Assembly: GCF_004137085.1 (NCBI RefSeq)
Contig: NZ_QYBC01000002.1
Location: 248,001 to 312,000, forward strand
DNA length: 64,000 nucleotides
Source of the DNA: Lichenibacterium ramalinae
GTDB taxonomy: Bacteria > Pseudomonadota > Alphaproteobacteria > Rhizobiales > Beijerinckiaceae
Direction of reading: 5' to 3'
The translations under genes were made by a program, and so were the position numbers. A model generated the notes under the pieces. That model made no database searches and was not told the DNA's origin. It saw only the letters and a list, made by a program, of their open reading frames with translations. Below are positions 1 to 10,262 of this stretch, piece after piece (position 1 is the first letter of the stretch; each line of letters starts with the position of its first letter).

Positions 1-2
1 AG

Positions 3-995
3 GACGCGAGCAGCGCCGCCGCGCTCCTGGTCCGGGTGGACCGCCTCGAGAACAAGCTGCGCACCATGACGGGCCAGATCGAGCAGCTGCAGTTCCAGAA
101 CAAGCGCCTGGAGGACGCGCTGCGCAAGATGCAGCAGGACGTCGACTTCCGCTTCCAGGACCTCAACCGCACCCCGGCCGCGCCCGGCACCAAGCCGCCG
201 CTGCAGCACCGCGGCGACCTCGGCGACGGCGCTCCCGACGCGCTCGCCGACGCCGCCCCGGCCGCCGCCCTGCCGCCAGCGCCCGTCGCTCCGGCCACGG
301 CCGCCGCCGCGCCGCAGCGCCGCGGGGACGCCTTCGACCCGGCGAGCGACCCCAACGCGCCCGGGGCGCCGAAGCCCCTCGGCTCGCCCGCCTCGGCGGC
401 ACCGGCCCTGCGCCCCAGCATGCCGTCGGCGCCCGCGACGTCGCCCCGCCCCGCCCCGGGCCTCGCGGCGGCGCCCGAGCCCCATGCGCCGCTCGACCTC
501 AGCCACGGGCTGAACCCGCCCCCGCCGGCGGCCGTGGCCTCCGCCGTCCCCGAGCCCGTCGAGGCCGCGCCCGTGCCTCCGCCGCCGGGCGGCGTGGCGA
601 GCCTGACGCCGGGCAGCACGCGCGCCGAATACGAGGCCGATTACGCGCTCTACAAGGGCGCGCGCTACGATGCCGCCATCACGGGCTTCAACGAGTTCCT
701 CGGCAAGTACCCGAACGACCGGCTGGTGCCGGATGCCACCTACTTCCTCGGGGAAAGCTACGCCCGGCTCGGGCGGCACCGCGAGGCCGCCGAGCAGTTC
801 CTGAAGCTTTCGACCGACTACACGAAATCCAACAGGGCGCCCGACGCCCTGCTCCGGCTCGGCATGGCGTTGAACGCGCTGGGCGCCAATGCCCAGGCCT
901 GCGCCACCTACCAGGAGGTGGACCGCAAATATCCCGCCGCCGGGCCCGACGTCCGCACCGGCGTGGACCGCGAACTGAAGCGCGCCCATTGCTAG
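3..995 (+). CDS. cpoB: Tol-Pal system protein YbgF/CpoB, 5' end outside window
   Basis: The reading frame is open from the window edge, so the true start and signal peptide lie upstream. The visible N-terminus is a short coiled coil rich in Gln, Glu and Leu. It is followed by a long Ala/Pro-rich linker and a C-terminal TPR region of about 110 residues that begins near the EYEADYALYKGARYDAA segment. This layout (coiled coil, disordered linker, TPR) is that of YbgF/CpoB, the periplasmic partner of TolA that coordinates outer-membrane constriction with peptidoglycan synthesis at division. In alphaproteobacteria the gene normally ends the tolQRAB-pal operon and is followed by tilS and ftsH, as here. 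The linker is longer than in enteric homologues. Confidence 0.9.
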   Translation, partial: DASSAAALLVRVDRLENKLRTMTGQIEQLQFQNKRLEDALRKMQQDVDFRFQDLNRTPAAPGTKPPLQHRGDLGDGAPDALADAAPAAALPPAPVAPATAAAAPQRRGDAFDPASDPNAPGAPKPLGSPASAAPALRPSMPSAPATSPRPAPGLAAAPEPHAPLDLSHGLNPPPPAAVASAVPEPVEAAPVPPPPGGVASLTPGSTRAEYEADYALYKGARYDAAITGFNEFLGKYPNDRLVPDATYFLGESYARLGRHREAAEQFLKLSTDYTKSNRAPDALLRLGMALNALGANAQACATYQEVDRKYPAAGPDVRTGVDRELKRAHC

Positions 996-1117
996 ACGTC
1001 GCCATCGCGAGCGGACCGACGTGACCCCGACGGCCGGCGCCCCCGGACCGTGCGGCTGGGATCGCTCCGCCCCGCTCGCCATGGCGATGCCGGTCCGGCC
1101 ATGAGGCTGCGGCGGCC

Positions 1118-2158
1118 GTGACGGCGTCGGCGGCCGAGCGAGATGGTCCCCTGGGCCTCGATGAAGCGCGCCGCCTGCTGGCGCCGTCGGCGGCGCCATC
1201 ATCGGTGCTGCTCGCGGTGTCGGGCGGGCCCGACAGCATCGCCCTGATGGGCCTGATGGCGGCGCTCGCCGCCGACGTCCCGGGGGGGCCGGCGCTCGCC
1301 GTCGCCACGGTGGACCATGGCCTGCGCCCGACGGCCCGTGCCGAGGCCGAGGCCGTGCTGGCGGCGGCGGCGAGGCTCGGCCTGCCGGGCCACCTGCTCG
1401 CCTGGGACGGACCCAAGCCCGCCACCCGCCTCCAGGAGCGCGCCCGCCACCATCGCTACGCCCTGCTCGGCGCCTGCGCCCGCGACATCGGCGCCACGCA
1501 TCTCGTCACCGCCCATACCCGCGACGACCAGGCCGAGACCGTGCTGTTTCGTCTCATGCGAGGTTCCGGGCCGGCGGGCCTCGCCGGGATGGCGCCCCGC
1601 ACGGTACGGGACGGCATCGTGCACCTGCGGCCCTTGCTCGACGTGCCGAAGGCCCGCCTCGTGGCGACCTGCCGCGTCCGCGGCTGGGCCTTCGTCGAGG
1701 ATCCCGCCAACGCCGACCCGCGCTTCGCCCGCGCCCGCCTCCGCGCCCTGATGCCGGGCCTCGCCGCCGAGGGCCTCGACGCCGCGCGCTTCGCCGTGCT
1801 GGCGCGCCGCATGGCCGAGGCCGAGGCGGCGCTCGCCGCCCAGGCGGAGCGCAGCCTGTCGGAAGCGGCGCGGGGGCCGGGCCGCTTCGATGGCGGCCGG
1901 CTCCTCGCCGAGCCGCCCGCCGTGCGCCAGCGCGCGCTCGACCTCGTGCTGACCCGCCTCGGCGCCGCGCCGGGCCGGCCACGGCTCGAGCGGGTGGAGC
2001 GGCTGGCCGAGGCCCTGTCCTGCGCGGCCCGCGCCGGGACGCCGCTGCGCCGCACCCTGCACGGGGCCGTCGTCGCCCTCGACGGCCGGGGCCTGCTCAC
2101 GCTCGCCCCGGCGCCGCCGCGCCGCCCCGGCGGCACCGCGCCGGAGCGACACCCCTGA
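1118..2158 (+). CDS. tilS: tRNA(Ile)-lysidine synthase TilS
   Basis: The protein ligates lysine to C34 of the CAU-anticodon tRNA-Ile so that it decodes AUA. The PP-loop ATP-binding motif SGGPDS lies near residue 34, followed by a VDHGLR segment and a THLVTAHTRDDQAET stretch typical of the family. The 346-residue length fits alphaproteobacterial TilS, which has a short C-terminal domain. A GTG start is used because no upstream ATG lies in frame. It sits between cpoB and ftsH, the usual order in this class. Confidence 0.93.
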   Translation: MTASAAERDGPLGLDEARRLLAPSAAPSSVLLAVSGGPDSIALMGLMAALAADVPGGPALAVATVDHGLRPTARAEAEAVLAAAARLGLPGHLLAWDGPKPATRLQERARHHRYALLGACARDIGATHLVTAHTRDDQAETVLFRLMRGSGPAGLAGMAPRTVRDGIVHLRPLLDVPKARLVATCRVRGWAFVEDPANADPRFARARLRALMPGLAAEGLDAARFAVLARRMAEAEAALAAQAERSLSEAARGPGRFDGGRLLAEPPAVRQRALDLVLTRLGAAPGRPRLERVERLAEALSCAARAGTPLRRTLHGAVVALDGRGLLTLAPAPPRRPGGTAPERHP

Positions 2159-2217
2159 GGCGCTGCCCCGCGTCACCGCGGCTCCCCGCCGGCGCGCCAC
2201 GGTGCCCGGCCCTTCCC

Positions 2218-2246
2218 TTGGCAAGGCCTGAGCGACCGCCTACATT
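2218..2246 (+). promoter_or_regulatory. Possible sigma-70-type promoter of ftsH
   Basis: TTGGCA (2218-2223) and TACATT (2241-2246) are separated by exactly 17 bases and lie about 80 bases before the ftsH start, in the gap after tilS. The match is by eye to the housekeeping consensus; no transcript start is known. Confidence 0.4.
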
Positions 2247-2323
2247 CAGGCTCGGAGCAGCGTGGCCTTCGGGCAGAGCCGCATCGTCCTGCCGCGAACG
2301 TCATCGCTTGATACGAGTGCGAA

Positions 2324-4252
<1,929 letters not shown>

Positions 4253-4273
4253 CCGACCGCGCATCGCGACATC

Positions 4274-4300
4274 AAGCCCGGCCTCGTGCCGGGCTTTTTT
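4274..4300 (+). terminator. Rho-independent terminator after ftsH
   Basis: A perfect 9-bp stem (AAGCCCGGC / GCCGGGCTT) with a 5-base loop runs into a T tract at 4295-4300. It lies 21 bases after the ftsH stop codon. Confidence 0.9.
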
Positions 4301-4360
4301 CGTCGATGGGCACGGCGCCGGATGGGGCGCGGGCGTCAGCCGGGCGCCAGACGGCGCCCG

Positions 4361-5068
4361 TCAGGCGTCGGTCCAGCCCGCCACGAAGGCTTCCCGCTCG
4401 CGCCGCACCGCTTCGCCCCGCGCCCGGAGCTTGGCCACAAGGCCGGCCGGCGCGGTTTCCGGCGTGCCGGCATCGAAGGGCGGCGCCGGCGCGTATTCGA
4501 GCTGGAGCTGGCAGGCCTGGGCCGCCTCCGTGCCGCAGAGCTCGGCGATGATGGCGAGGCCGAAGTCGATCCCCGCCGTGACGCCGCCGGCGGTGACGAA
4601 CCGGCCGTCCCGCACGACCCGACCCGGCATCGGGACGGCACCAAAGCCCGCCAGGAGATCGCGGGCCGACCAATGGCTCGTCGCCTTCACGCCCTTCAGC
4701 AGCCCCGCCGCTCCCAGAACCAGCGAGCCCGTGCAGACCGACGTCACGTAGCGCGCCGTCGCGGCCTGCCGACGCAGGAAGGCCAGCACGGCCGCGTCAC
4801 CCAGCAGCGGGTTCACCCCGACGCCCCCCGGCACGCAGACGACATCGAGCGGCGGGCAATCGGCGAAGGTCGTCGTCGGGGTGAAGACGATGCCGGTGGT
4901 CGAGCGCACCGGGGCGAGGTCGTGCCAGACGAGGTGGACGGTCTTCGGGGCATCGAGCACCGACACGACCTCGTAGGGCCCCGTCAGGTCGAGCTGCTGG
5001 ATGTCGGGAAAGACCAGGAAGCCGAAGCTGAGCGGAGCGGGCTGGTCGGTCAGGGGCTGGTCGGTCAC
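4361..5068 (-). CDS. DJ-1/PfpI family protein, isonitrile hydratase-like
   Basis: The 235-residue protein is a class I glutamine amidotransferase-like (DJ-1/PfpI) domain. It shows the opening GFLVFPDIQQLDLTGPYEV, the nucleophile elbow SVCTGS carrying the family cysteine, and the C-terminal TAGGVTAGIDFGL segment. The nearest characterised relative by pattern is Pseudomonas isonitrile hydratase InhA, which hydrates isonitriles to N-formamides, though many homologues have unknown substrates. It is divergent from the GlxA-type regulator at 5120, with about 50 bases between the starts, which suggests that the regulator controls it. The substrate is inferred, not shown. Confidence 0.75.
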   Translation of the reverse strand: MTDQPLTDQPAPLSFGFLVFPDIQQLDLTGPYEVVSVLDAPKTVHLVWHDLAPVRSTTGIVFTPTTTFADCPPLDVVCVPGGVGVNPLLGDAAVLAFLRRQAATARYVTSVCTGSLVLGAAGLLKGVKATSHWSARDLLAGFGAVPMPGRVVRDGRFVTAGGVTAGIDFGLAIIAELCGTEAAQACQLQLEYAPAPPFDAGTPETAPAGLVAKLRARGEAVRREREAFVAGWTDA

Positions 5069-5119
5069 GGGCGTGCCTTTCGGGTTGACGCATCGATGCT
5101 AGCCGTCGACGCTTTGGCC

Positions 5120-6133
5120 ATGTCGCCATCCGCCCCACCTTTCTCGCCAAATGCGCCGCGCCAGGTCGAGATCCTCGCCTTTCCCGACGTGCAGCTCCTC
5201 GACGTCGCGGGTCCGCTGCAGGTTTTCGCCACGGCCTGCGACCTCGCGGAGCGCCGCGCGCCCGGGGCCGCGCCGCCCTATGCGGCCGTCGTGGTGGCGG
5301 CCGGCGCGGGGCCGGTGCGGTGCTCGGCCGGCCTCGGCCTCGCCGCCGTGCCCCTGCCCCCGCCGGACGCCCCGCTCGACACGCTCGTCGTGGCGGGCGG
5401 CCGCGGCGTCGGGGCGGCGTCGCACGACCCGGCGACGCTGCGATGGGTGACGGCGCGGGCCGGCCACGTCCGGCGGATCGCCTCGGTCTGCAGCGGCGCC
5501 TTCCTGCTCGCCGCGGCCGGGCTGCTGGACGGGCGCCGCGTCGCCACCCACTGGGACCATTGCGAGGACCTCCAGCGCCGCCACCCCGGCCTGCGTGTCG
5601 AGCCGGACCCGATCTACCTGCGCGACGGGCCCGTCTGGACCTCGGCGGGCGTCACGGCCGGCATCGACCTCGCGCTCGCCATGGTCGAGGACGACCTCGG
5701 GCGCGACGCGGCCCTGGCGGTGGCGCGCCAACTCGTCGTGTTCCTGAAGCGCCCGGGCGGCCAGGCACAATATTCGGCCGCCCTGGCGCTGCAGGCCGCC
5801 GACGCCCGCTTCGACCGGCTCCAGTCCTGGATGGCGGACCACCTCGCGCAGGACCTCGGCATCGCCGCCCTGGCGCGCCGCGCCGGCATGAGCGAGCGGA
5901 GCTTCGTGCGGCACTACCGCGTCGCCACCGGCCTGACGCCGGCCCGCGCCGTCGAACGGCTGCGCGTCGAGGCCGCGCGGTCGCTGCTGGCCGAGAGCGC
6001 GACGCCGGTGAAGCGCGTCGCCGAGCGCTGCGGCTTCGGGACGGACGAGACCATGCGGCGGTCCTTCCTGCGCGTGCTGGGGGCGTCCCCGCAGGATTAC
6101 CGCGAGCGGTTCGGCCGGCGGGCCGCCGGTTGA
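5120..6133 (+). CDS. GlxA-family AraC-type transcriptional regulator
   Basis: An N-terminal DJ-1/PfpI-like domain (about residues 10-190, with elbow SVCSGAF) is fused to a C-terminal AraC helix-turn-helix pair (about residues 225-335, ending in the SPQDYRERF segment). This is the GlxA/FtrA architecture, in which the amidotransferase-like domain is thought to sense a ligand. The start is placed at the ATG at 5120; an in-frame ATG at 5096 is also possible. The frame stays open far upstream, but that part is antisense to the neighbouring gene and is not believed. Its divergent DJ-1 enzyme neighbour is a likely target. Confidence 0.85.
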   Translation: MSPSAPPFSPNAPRQVEILAFPDVQLLDVAGPLQVFATACDLAERRAPGAAPPYAAVVVAAGAGPVRCSAGLGLAAVPLPPPDAPLDTLVVAGGRGVGAASHDPATLRWVTARAGHVRRIASVCSGAFLLAAAGLLDGRRVATHWDHCEDLQRRHPGLRVEPDPIYLRDGPVWTSAGVTAGIDLALAMVEDDLGRDAALAVARQLVVFLKRPGGQAQYSAALALQAADARFDRLQSWMADHLAQDLGIAALARRAGMSERSFVRHYRVATGLTPARAVERLRVEAARSLLAESATPVKRVAERCGFGTDETMRRSFLRVLGASPQDYRERFGRRAAG

Positions 6134-6203
6134 TCCGGGTTCGCCCTGCCACCATCCCGGTTCCGGGGCGTTGGTGGCGGACAGCGTCAAGGGACCCACC
6201 GCC

Positions 6204-7097
6204 ATGCCCGACCTCGCCGACCTTTACCCGGGTTTCGCCTCGCATACGGCCGCGACCGAGGCGGGCCGCATCTTCGCGCGCGTCGGGGGCTCGGGGCCGC
6301 CGCTGGTGCTGCAGCACGGCTTCCCCGAGACCGGGGCCATGTGGCACCGCCTGGCGCCCGACCTCGCCCGGCGCTTCACCCTGGTGATCCCCGATCTCAG
6401 GGGCTACGGCTGGTCCTCTGCGCCGGCGAGCCGCGACGGGGCGGGCTACACGAAGCGCGTCATGGGGGCCGACATCGTGGCGCTGATGGCCGACCTCGGC
6501 CACGCGCGGTTCCGCTTCGCCGGCCACGACCGCGGCGCCCGCGTCGGCTACCGCCTGGCGCTCGACCAGCCGGGCCGCATCGAACGGCTGGCCCTCATCG
6601 ATGTCGTGCCGACCGTCGCGGTCTGGAAGGCCCGCGAGGCCGATCCCGAGACGTCGCCGCATTGGCCCTGGCTGGCGCGCCCGGAGCCGGAGCCCGAACG
6701 GGCCATCGCGGCGGATCCCGACGGCTACTTCCAGGGGCTCATGGCCAAATGGGCCGGCGACGGCGACCTCGCGGCCTTCGCCCCGGAGGCCTTGGCGCAT
6801 TACCGGGCCGCCTGGGGCGACCCGTCGCGCATCCATGCCATGTGCGAGGACTACCGGGCCGGCGCGACGCTCGACGTCGAGGCCGACCGCGCCGACGCGG
6901 CGGCCGGGCGCACGATCGGCTGCCCCATGCTGATGCTGGCCAGCCGCTCCTACCTGGTAAAGCCCGGCGGGCCGACGCCGGCCGAGCAGTGGAACGCCCT
7001 GGCGCCGGGCGCCGAGGTCGTCGAACTCGCGGGCGGCCACTTCCTCGCCGAGGAGAAGCCGGCGGAAACGCTCGCCGCCCTCCTGGCCTTCCTGTGA
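6204..7097 (+). CDS. Alpha/beta hydrolase, fluoroacetate/haloacetate dehalogenase-like
   Basis: This 297-residue alpha/beta hydrolase hydrolyses a carbon-halogen bond if the family assignment holds. The residues expected for fluoroacetate dehalogenase can all be placed: nucleophile D109 in the GHDRG elbow, R110 and R113 for carboxylate binding, catalytic acid D133, H153 and W154 in an HW pair, Y217 in EDYRAG, and catalytic H279 in GGHF. H153, W154 and Y217 form the halide pocket in the Rhodopseudomonas enzyme as I recall it. The ATG at 6204 is chosen over an upstream GTG at 6171 because homology begins there. The patatin gene overlaps its stop by 4 bases, so the two are probably co-translated. 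Confidence 0.8.
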   Translation: MPDLADLYPGFASHTAATEAGRIFARVGGSGPPLVLQHGFPETGAMWHRLAPDLARRFTLVIPDLRGYGWSSAPASRDGAGYTKRVMGADIVALMADLGHARFRFAGHDRGARVGYRLALDQPGRIERLALIDVVPTVAVWKAREADPETSPHWPWLARPEPEPERAIAADPDGYFQGLMAKWAGDGDLAAFAPEALAHYRAAWGDPSRIHAMCEDYRAGATLDVEADRADAAAGRTIGCPMLMLASRSYLVKPGGPTPAEQWNALAPGAEVVELAGGHFLAEEKPAETLAALLAFL

Positions 7098-7966
7098 GCG
7101 ACGGCGAGCCTGGGCCGGCATCGGGCGCGGGCCTCGGCGTCGCGCTCGGCGCCGGGGGTGCGCGGGGCCTCGCCCACGTGGTGCTGCTGGAAGCGCTCGA
7201 CGACCTCGGGCTCCGCCCCGCCGCCATCACCGGCACGTCGATGGGCGCGGTGATCGGCGGGGCCTATGCGGCCGGCCTGTCCGGCCGCGAGTTGCGCTCC
7301 CACCTGCTGCGCGTCTTCGGCCGCCGCCACCGGGTGATGGCGCTGCTCCTCGAAGCCCGCGTCGGCCGCTTCACCGCGGTGTTGCGCGGCGGGCTCGGCA
7401 ACCCCGTGATGGTGGATGCCGAGCTGGTGCTGTCGGCCTTCTGGCCCGCCGGCATGCCGGAGCGCTTCGAGGACCTCGCCATCCCCTTCGCCGCGGTGGC
7501 GACGGATTTCTACGCCCGCGACGAGATCGTGATCGGCTCGGGCGCCCTGCGCAGCGCCGTGGCGGGCTCGATGGCGATCCCGGGGCTGGTCCGGCCGGTG
7601 GTGCGCGAGGGACGGACGCTGGTCGACGGGGCCGCCACCAACCCGCTGCCCTACGACCGACTGCCGCCCTCCGCCGGCCCCATCGTGGCCTGCGACGTCG
7701 TGGCGGGGCCGGTGTCGGGGGACGGCGACGGGCCGACGGCTTTCCAGGCCATGTTCGGCTCCGCGCAGATCATGCAGGGCGCCATCACGGCCAAGATGCT
7801 GCGCGAGCGGAGCCCGGACCTCCTGGTGCGGCCGCCCGTGAGCGACTTCAAGGTGCTGGACTTCTTCGCCTTCTCCCGCATCCTCGGCGCCGCCGAGGCC
7901 GAGCGGGATGCCGTCAAGCGCGCGCTGGAGCGGCTTCTGGACCCGCCCCGAACCGCAGCGCCATGA
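7094..7966 (+). CDS. Patatin-like phospholipase (RssA-type)
   Basis: This is a serine-aspartate dyad acyl hydrolase. The oxyanion-hole loop GAGGARGLAH, nucleophile elbow GTSMG (S49) and the DGA aspartate motif (LVDGAATN) are in the expected order. The length of about 290 residues matches the bacterial RssA/YchK group, whose substrates are mostly unknown. Translation probably starts at GTG 7094, inside the stop of the dehalogenase-like gene (GTGA overlap). Its last 53 bases overlap the convergent amidase gene. No membrane segment is evident. Confidence 0.88.
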   Translation: MSDGEPGPASGAGLGVALGAGGARGLAHVVLLEALDDLGLRPAAITGTSMGAVIGGAYAAGLSGRELRSHLLRVFGRRHRVMALLLEARVGRFTAVLRGGLGNPVMVDAELVLSAFWPAGMPERFEDLAIPFAAVATDFYARDEIVIGSGALRSAVAGSMAIPGLVRPVVREGRTLVDGAATNPLPYDRLPPSAGPIVACDVVAGPVSGDGDGPTAFQAMFGSAQIMQGAITAKMLRERSPDLLVRPPVSDFKVLDFFAFSRILGAAEAERDAVKRALERLLDPPRTAAP

Positions 7967-8702
7967 GCCGGGCCAGCGTGTCGCGGGTGCCGGGATCCAG
8001 CGCGCCGTCGACCCGGGCGGGGCGGTGGCGGCGCTGGAAGGCCGCCACCACGTCCCGGCTCGCCGCGTCGTGGGTGCCGGTCGGGGCGATGCCGTAGCCG
8101 AAGCGGGCGAGGTCGGATTGGAGCGCCACCACAGCTTCCGCCGAAAGCGCGTCGGCCGGCGCCGCGTCCAGCGAGGGAGGCACCCACAGCCCGATGCCGG
8201 CCGCCGCCAGGCGCGCCCAGGGGAAGCGCTCCCCCGGGTCCTGCTTGCGGCTCGGCGCGATGTCGGAATGGGCCAGCACGCGTGCCGGCGCGATGCCGCA
8301 CCGCTGCAGGATGTCCCGGCACAGCGCCTCGAGCGCGGCGACCTGGGCTTCCGGAAAGGGCGGCAGGCCGAAGTCGTGGCCGCCGTTGACGACTTCGATG
8401 CCGATCGACGCCGAGTTGAGGTCGTGGCGACCCGCCCAGGGCTCACGCCCGGCATGCCACGCGCGCCGCGCCTCCGGCACAAGCTGCAGGACGGCGCCGT
8501 CCTCCTCGACGAGGTAGTGGCTGGACACTTCGGCGGCGGGATCGCAGAGGCGGCGGAGGGCAGAGGGCCCGTCCGCCATGCCGGTGTAATGCAGCACCAG
8601 GGCGTCCGGCCGGGCGCCCCCCTGCCGCTCGCCGTGGTTGGGCGAGGGCCGGACCGCCGCGACGAGGCGGCTGTCCGGCGCGAAGGCGGGCGACGCCGTC
8701 AC
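7914..8702 (-). CDS. N-acetylmuramoyl-L-alanine amidase (AmiD-like)
   Basis: An Amidase_2 domain (about residues 15-185) carries the zinc-ligand regions LVLHYTGM, the HAGREPW segment and HSDIAPSRKQDPG. It is followed by a PG_binding_1 domain (about 195-250). Such enzymes cleave the amide between MurNAc and the stem peptide, usually on anhydro-muropeptides in recycling. The GTG at 8702 is chosen because it follows the upstream gene's stop by a few bases; reading further upstream would run antisense-like through the lipoprotein gene in another frame. No signal peptide is visible at this start. The 3' end overlaps the convergent patatin gene by 53 bases. Confidence 0.88.
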   Translation of the reverse strand: MTASPAFAPDSRLVAAVRPSPNHGERQGGARPDALVLHYTGMADGPSALRRLCDPAAEVSSHYLVEEDGAVLQLVPEARRAWHAGREPWAGRHDLNSASIGIEVVNGGHDFGLPPFPEAQVAALEALCRDILQRCGIAPARVLAHSDIAPSRKQDPGERFPWARLAAAGIGLWVPPSLDAAPADALSAEAVVALQSDLARFGYGIAPTGTHDAASRDVVAAFQRRHRPARVDGALDPGTRDTLARLMALRFGAGPEAAPARA

Positions 8703-8706
8703 GGCG

Positions 8707-9075
8707 TCAGTAATTGGACGGCGGCACGGCCCGGTAGCCGGCGAGCTTGAGGCAGACGCGCTCGCCATAGGCATCGACGCCCCAGCGGGCGCAGGCGCGC
8801 GGCGGCGGCTCGCCATAGGCGTCGACCGGGGGCGGCGGGGCGTAGCGCGGCGTCGAGGCCGCGCCCAGTACGGCGCCGCTGCCGGCGCCGATGGCGGCAC
8901 CCGCCAGGGCACCCATGGGGCGGCCGGTGGCGAGGCCGCCGATCAGCGCGCCCGTGGTGCCGCCGATCAGCGCGCCGCGGCCGGCGTTGTACTCCTCGGG
9001 GGTCCGCGCGGCGCAGCCCGCGAGCGCCAGCGCCGTCATCATGGCGGCACCGACCGCGCCGAATTTCCTGTTCAT
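8707..9075 (-). CDS. Glycine-zipper lipoprotein
   Basis: This 122-residue protein has a signal peptide ending in the lipobox LALAGC. A Gly/Ala zipper of about 40 residues follows (repeats of GxxxG in the GALIGGTTGALIGG region), then a short Pro-rich tail with several cysteines. Glycine-zipper lipoproteins of this size (YMGG/SlyB-like) are outer-membrane-associated and often affect envelope integrity. It lies just upstream of the amidase on the same strand with a 4-base gap, so the two probably form one transcript. Confidence 0.8.
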   Translation of the reverse strand: MNRKFGAVGAAMMTALALAGCAARTPEEYNAGRGALIGGTTGALIGGLATGRPMGALAGAAIGAGSGAVLGAASTPRYAPPPPVDAYGEPPPRACARWGVDAYGERVCLKLAGYRAVPPSNY

Positions 9076-9440
9076 GTCCACTCCTCGCGGCGCGACGCCG
9101 AGCCCAACCCACTCGCCTGCACCCTGCGGGCGACAGGATGAATGCCGCCCTAACCGTCGTCGTCGCCCTCGTCCGCCGAGGTCGCGACGGCGGCTCCCTT
9201 CCGGAGAAAAGCGGGCTTTTCTTGGGACGGAGGCGCCCGCGCCCAGCGGCGACGCCGCAGAGCCCCGTTCGGCGCGCCTTTTCGTCCCCCCTGTGTCGAA
9301 AACCACACAACCGACAAAAAACGACTTGCCCGATGCGGCCTTCATCGGCCTTAAACGACTCCCCGGACGCCCCGGCCCGGATTCCGACGCATTTGGGCGA
9401 CGGTTTGGGGCGACCGATGCACCTGGATGGAGGAAGCGGC
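9076..9440. other. Divergent intergenic region, lipoprotein / transglycosylase
   Basis: No gene is supported in these 365 bases. The region should hold promoters for both neighbours. A perfect short hairpin (AGAAAAG and CTTTTCT arms, 9205-9222) is visible, and an A-rich stretch (around 9300-9325) is less GC-rich than the surroundings. An ATG-started frame at 9138 joins the transglycosylase frame, but it lacks a signal peptide and is not favoured. Confidence 0.5.
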
Positions 9441-10253
9441 TTGTCTTCAATGTCGCGTGCGATCTTCGCGGCCGGCGCTCTGCTGGCCTCTGCCTCGCTG
9501 GCCCAGGCCGGCGACCATGCGAGCTTCTCGCCCGACCTGAACGACGCGCCCGTCTCGGCTCCGGCCGCCGCCCGGGCCACGGTCGCGGCCGTTCCGGCCA
9601 CGCGGGGACGGGCGCCGCGGCGCCGCACCCGCGTCGCGCGCGGCAGGGCGGCACGTGCCGCCGCCCAGGCGTCCCTGAAGCCGGGCATTGTCGACGGGCC
9701 CGCGCCGCTGACGATCGGCGCCATCCCGGCGCCGCTGCCGCCGTCCCACGGCGACGAGCAGGTGTCGCAGGCCGTGGCGACGCTGGAACCCCCGGCGCCG
9801 CACGGCGGCAACACCGAGACGGCGGCGCGCACGCCGCACGAAACGTCGCCTTCGCTGGGCGGGGGCCCGCGCGAGGCGCCCTCCGAAACCGTCGCCCAGC
9901 TGCTCGCCCGCCACGCCCAGGCCAACGGCGTGCCGATCAAGCTCGCCATGGCGGTGGTGCGGATCGAGAGCCGCGGCAACCCGCGCGCCTCCAACCACGG
10001 CGCCCTTGGCCTCATGCAGATCAAATACGGCACCGCCCGCGCGGCGGGCTTCGCCGGCCCCGCCATGGGGCTCTTCGTCGCCGAAACCAACCTGCGCTTC
10101 GGCATGAAGATCCTCGGCGACGCCTACAAGGCGGCCGGCGGCGACACCTGCGGCGCCCTCATGCGATACCAGTCGGGACACCTCGCCCGGCACATGAACG
10201 CTTCCAACCGGGCCTATTGCTCCAAGGCGCGGGCCATCATGGCGGGCGCCTGA
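9441..10253 (+). CDS. Lytic transglycosylase (SLT domain)
   Basis: The C-terminal 120 residues form a soluble lytic transglycosylase domain. The catalytic glutamate lies in RIESRGNPRA (near residue 175), followed by the HGALGLMQIK motif. Such enzymes cleave MurNAc-GlcNAc bonds with 1,6-anhydro ring formation. A TTG start at 9441 is chosen because GGAGGA lies 6 bases before it; ATG 9450 gives the same signal peptide (MSRAIFAAGALLASASLAQA). Between signal and domain is a Pro/Ala/Arg-rich linker of about 120 residues. The product is therefore periplasmic. Confidence 0.88.
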   Translation: MSSMSRAIFAAGALLASASLAQAGDHASFSPDLNDAPVSAPAAARATVAAVPATRGRAPRRRTRVARGRAARAAAQASLKPGIVDGPAPLTIGAIPAPLPPSHGDEQVSQAVATLEPPAPHGGNTETAARTPHETSPSLGGGPREAPSETVAQLLARHAQANGVPIKLAMAVVRIESRGNPRASNHGALGLMQIKYGTARAAGFAGPAMGLFVAETNLRFGMKILGDAYKAAGGDTCGALMRYQSGHLARHMNASNRAYCSKARAIMAGA

Positions 10254-10262
10254 GGCGGGGCG

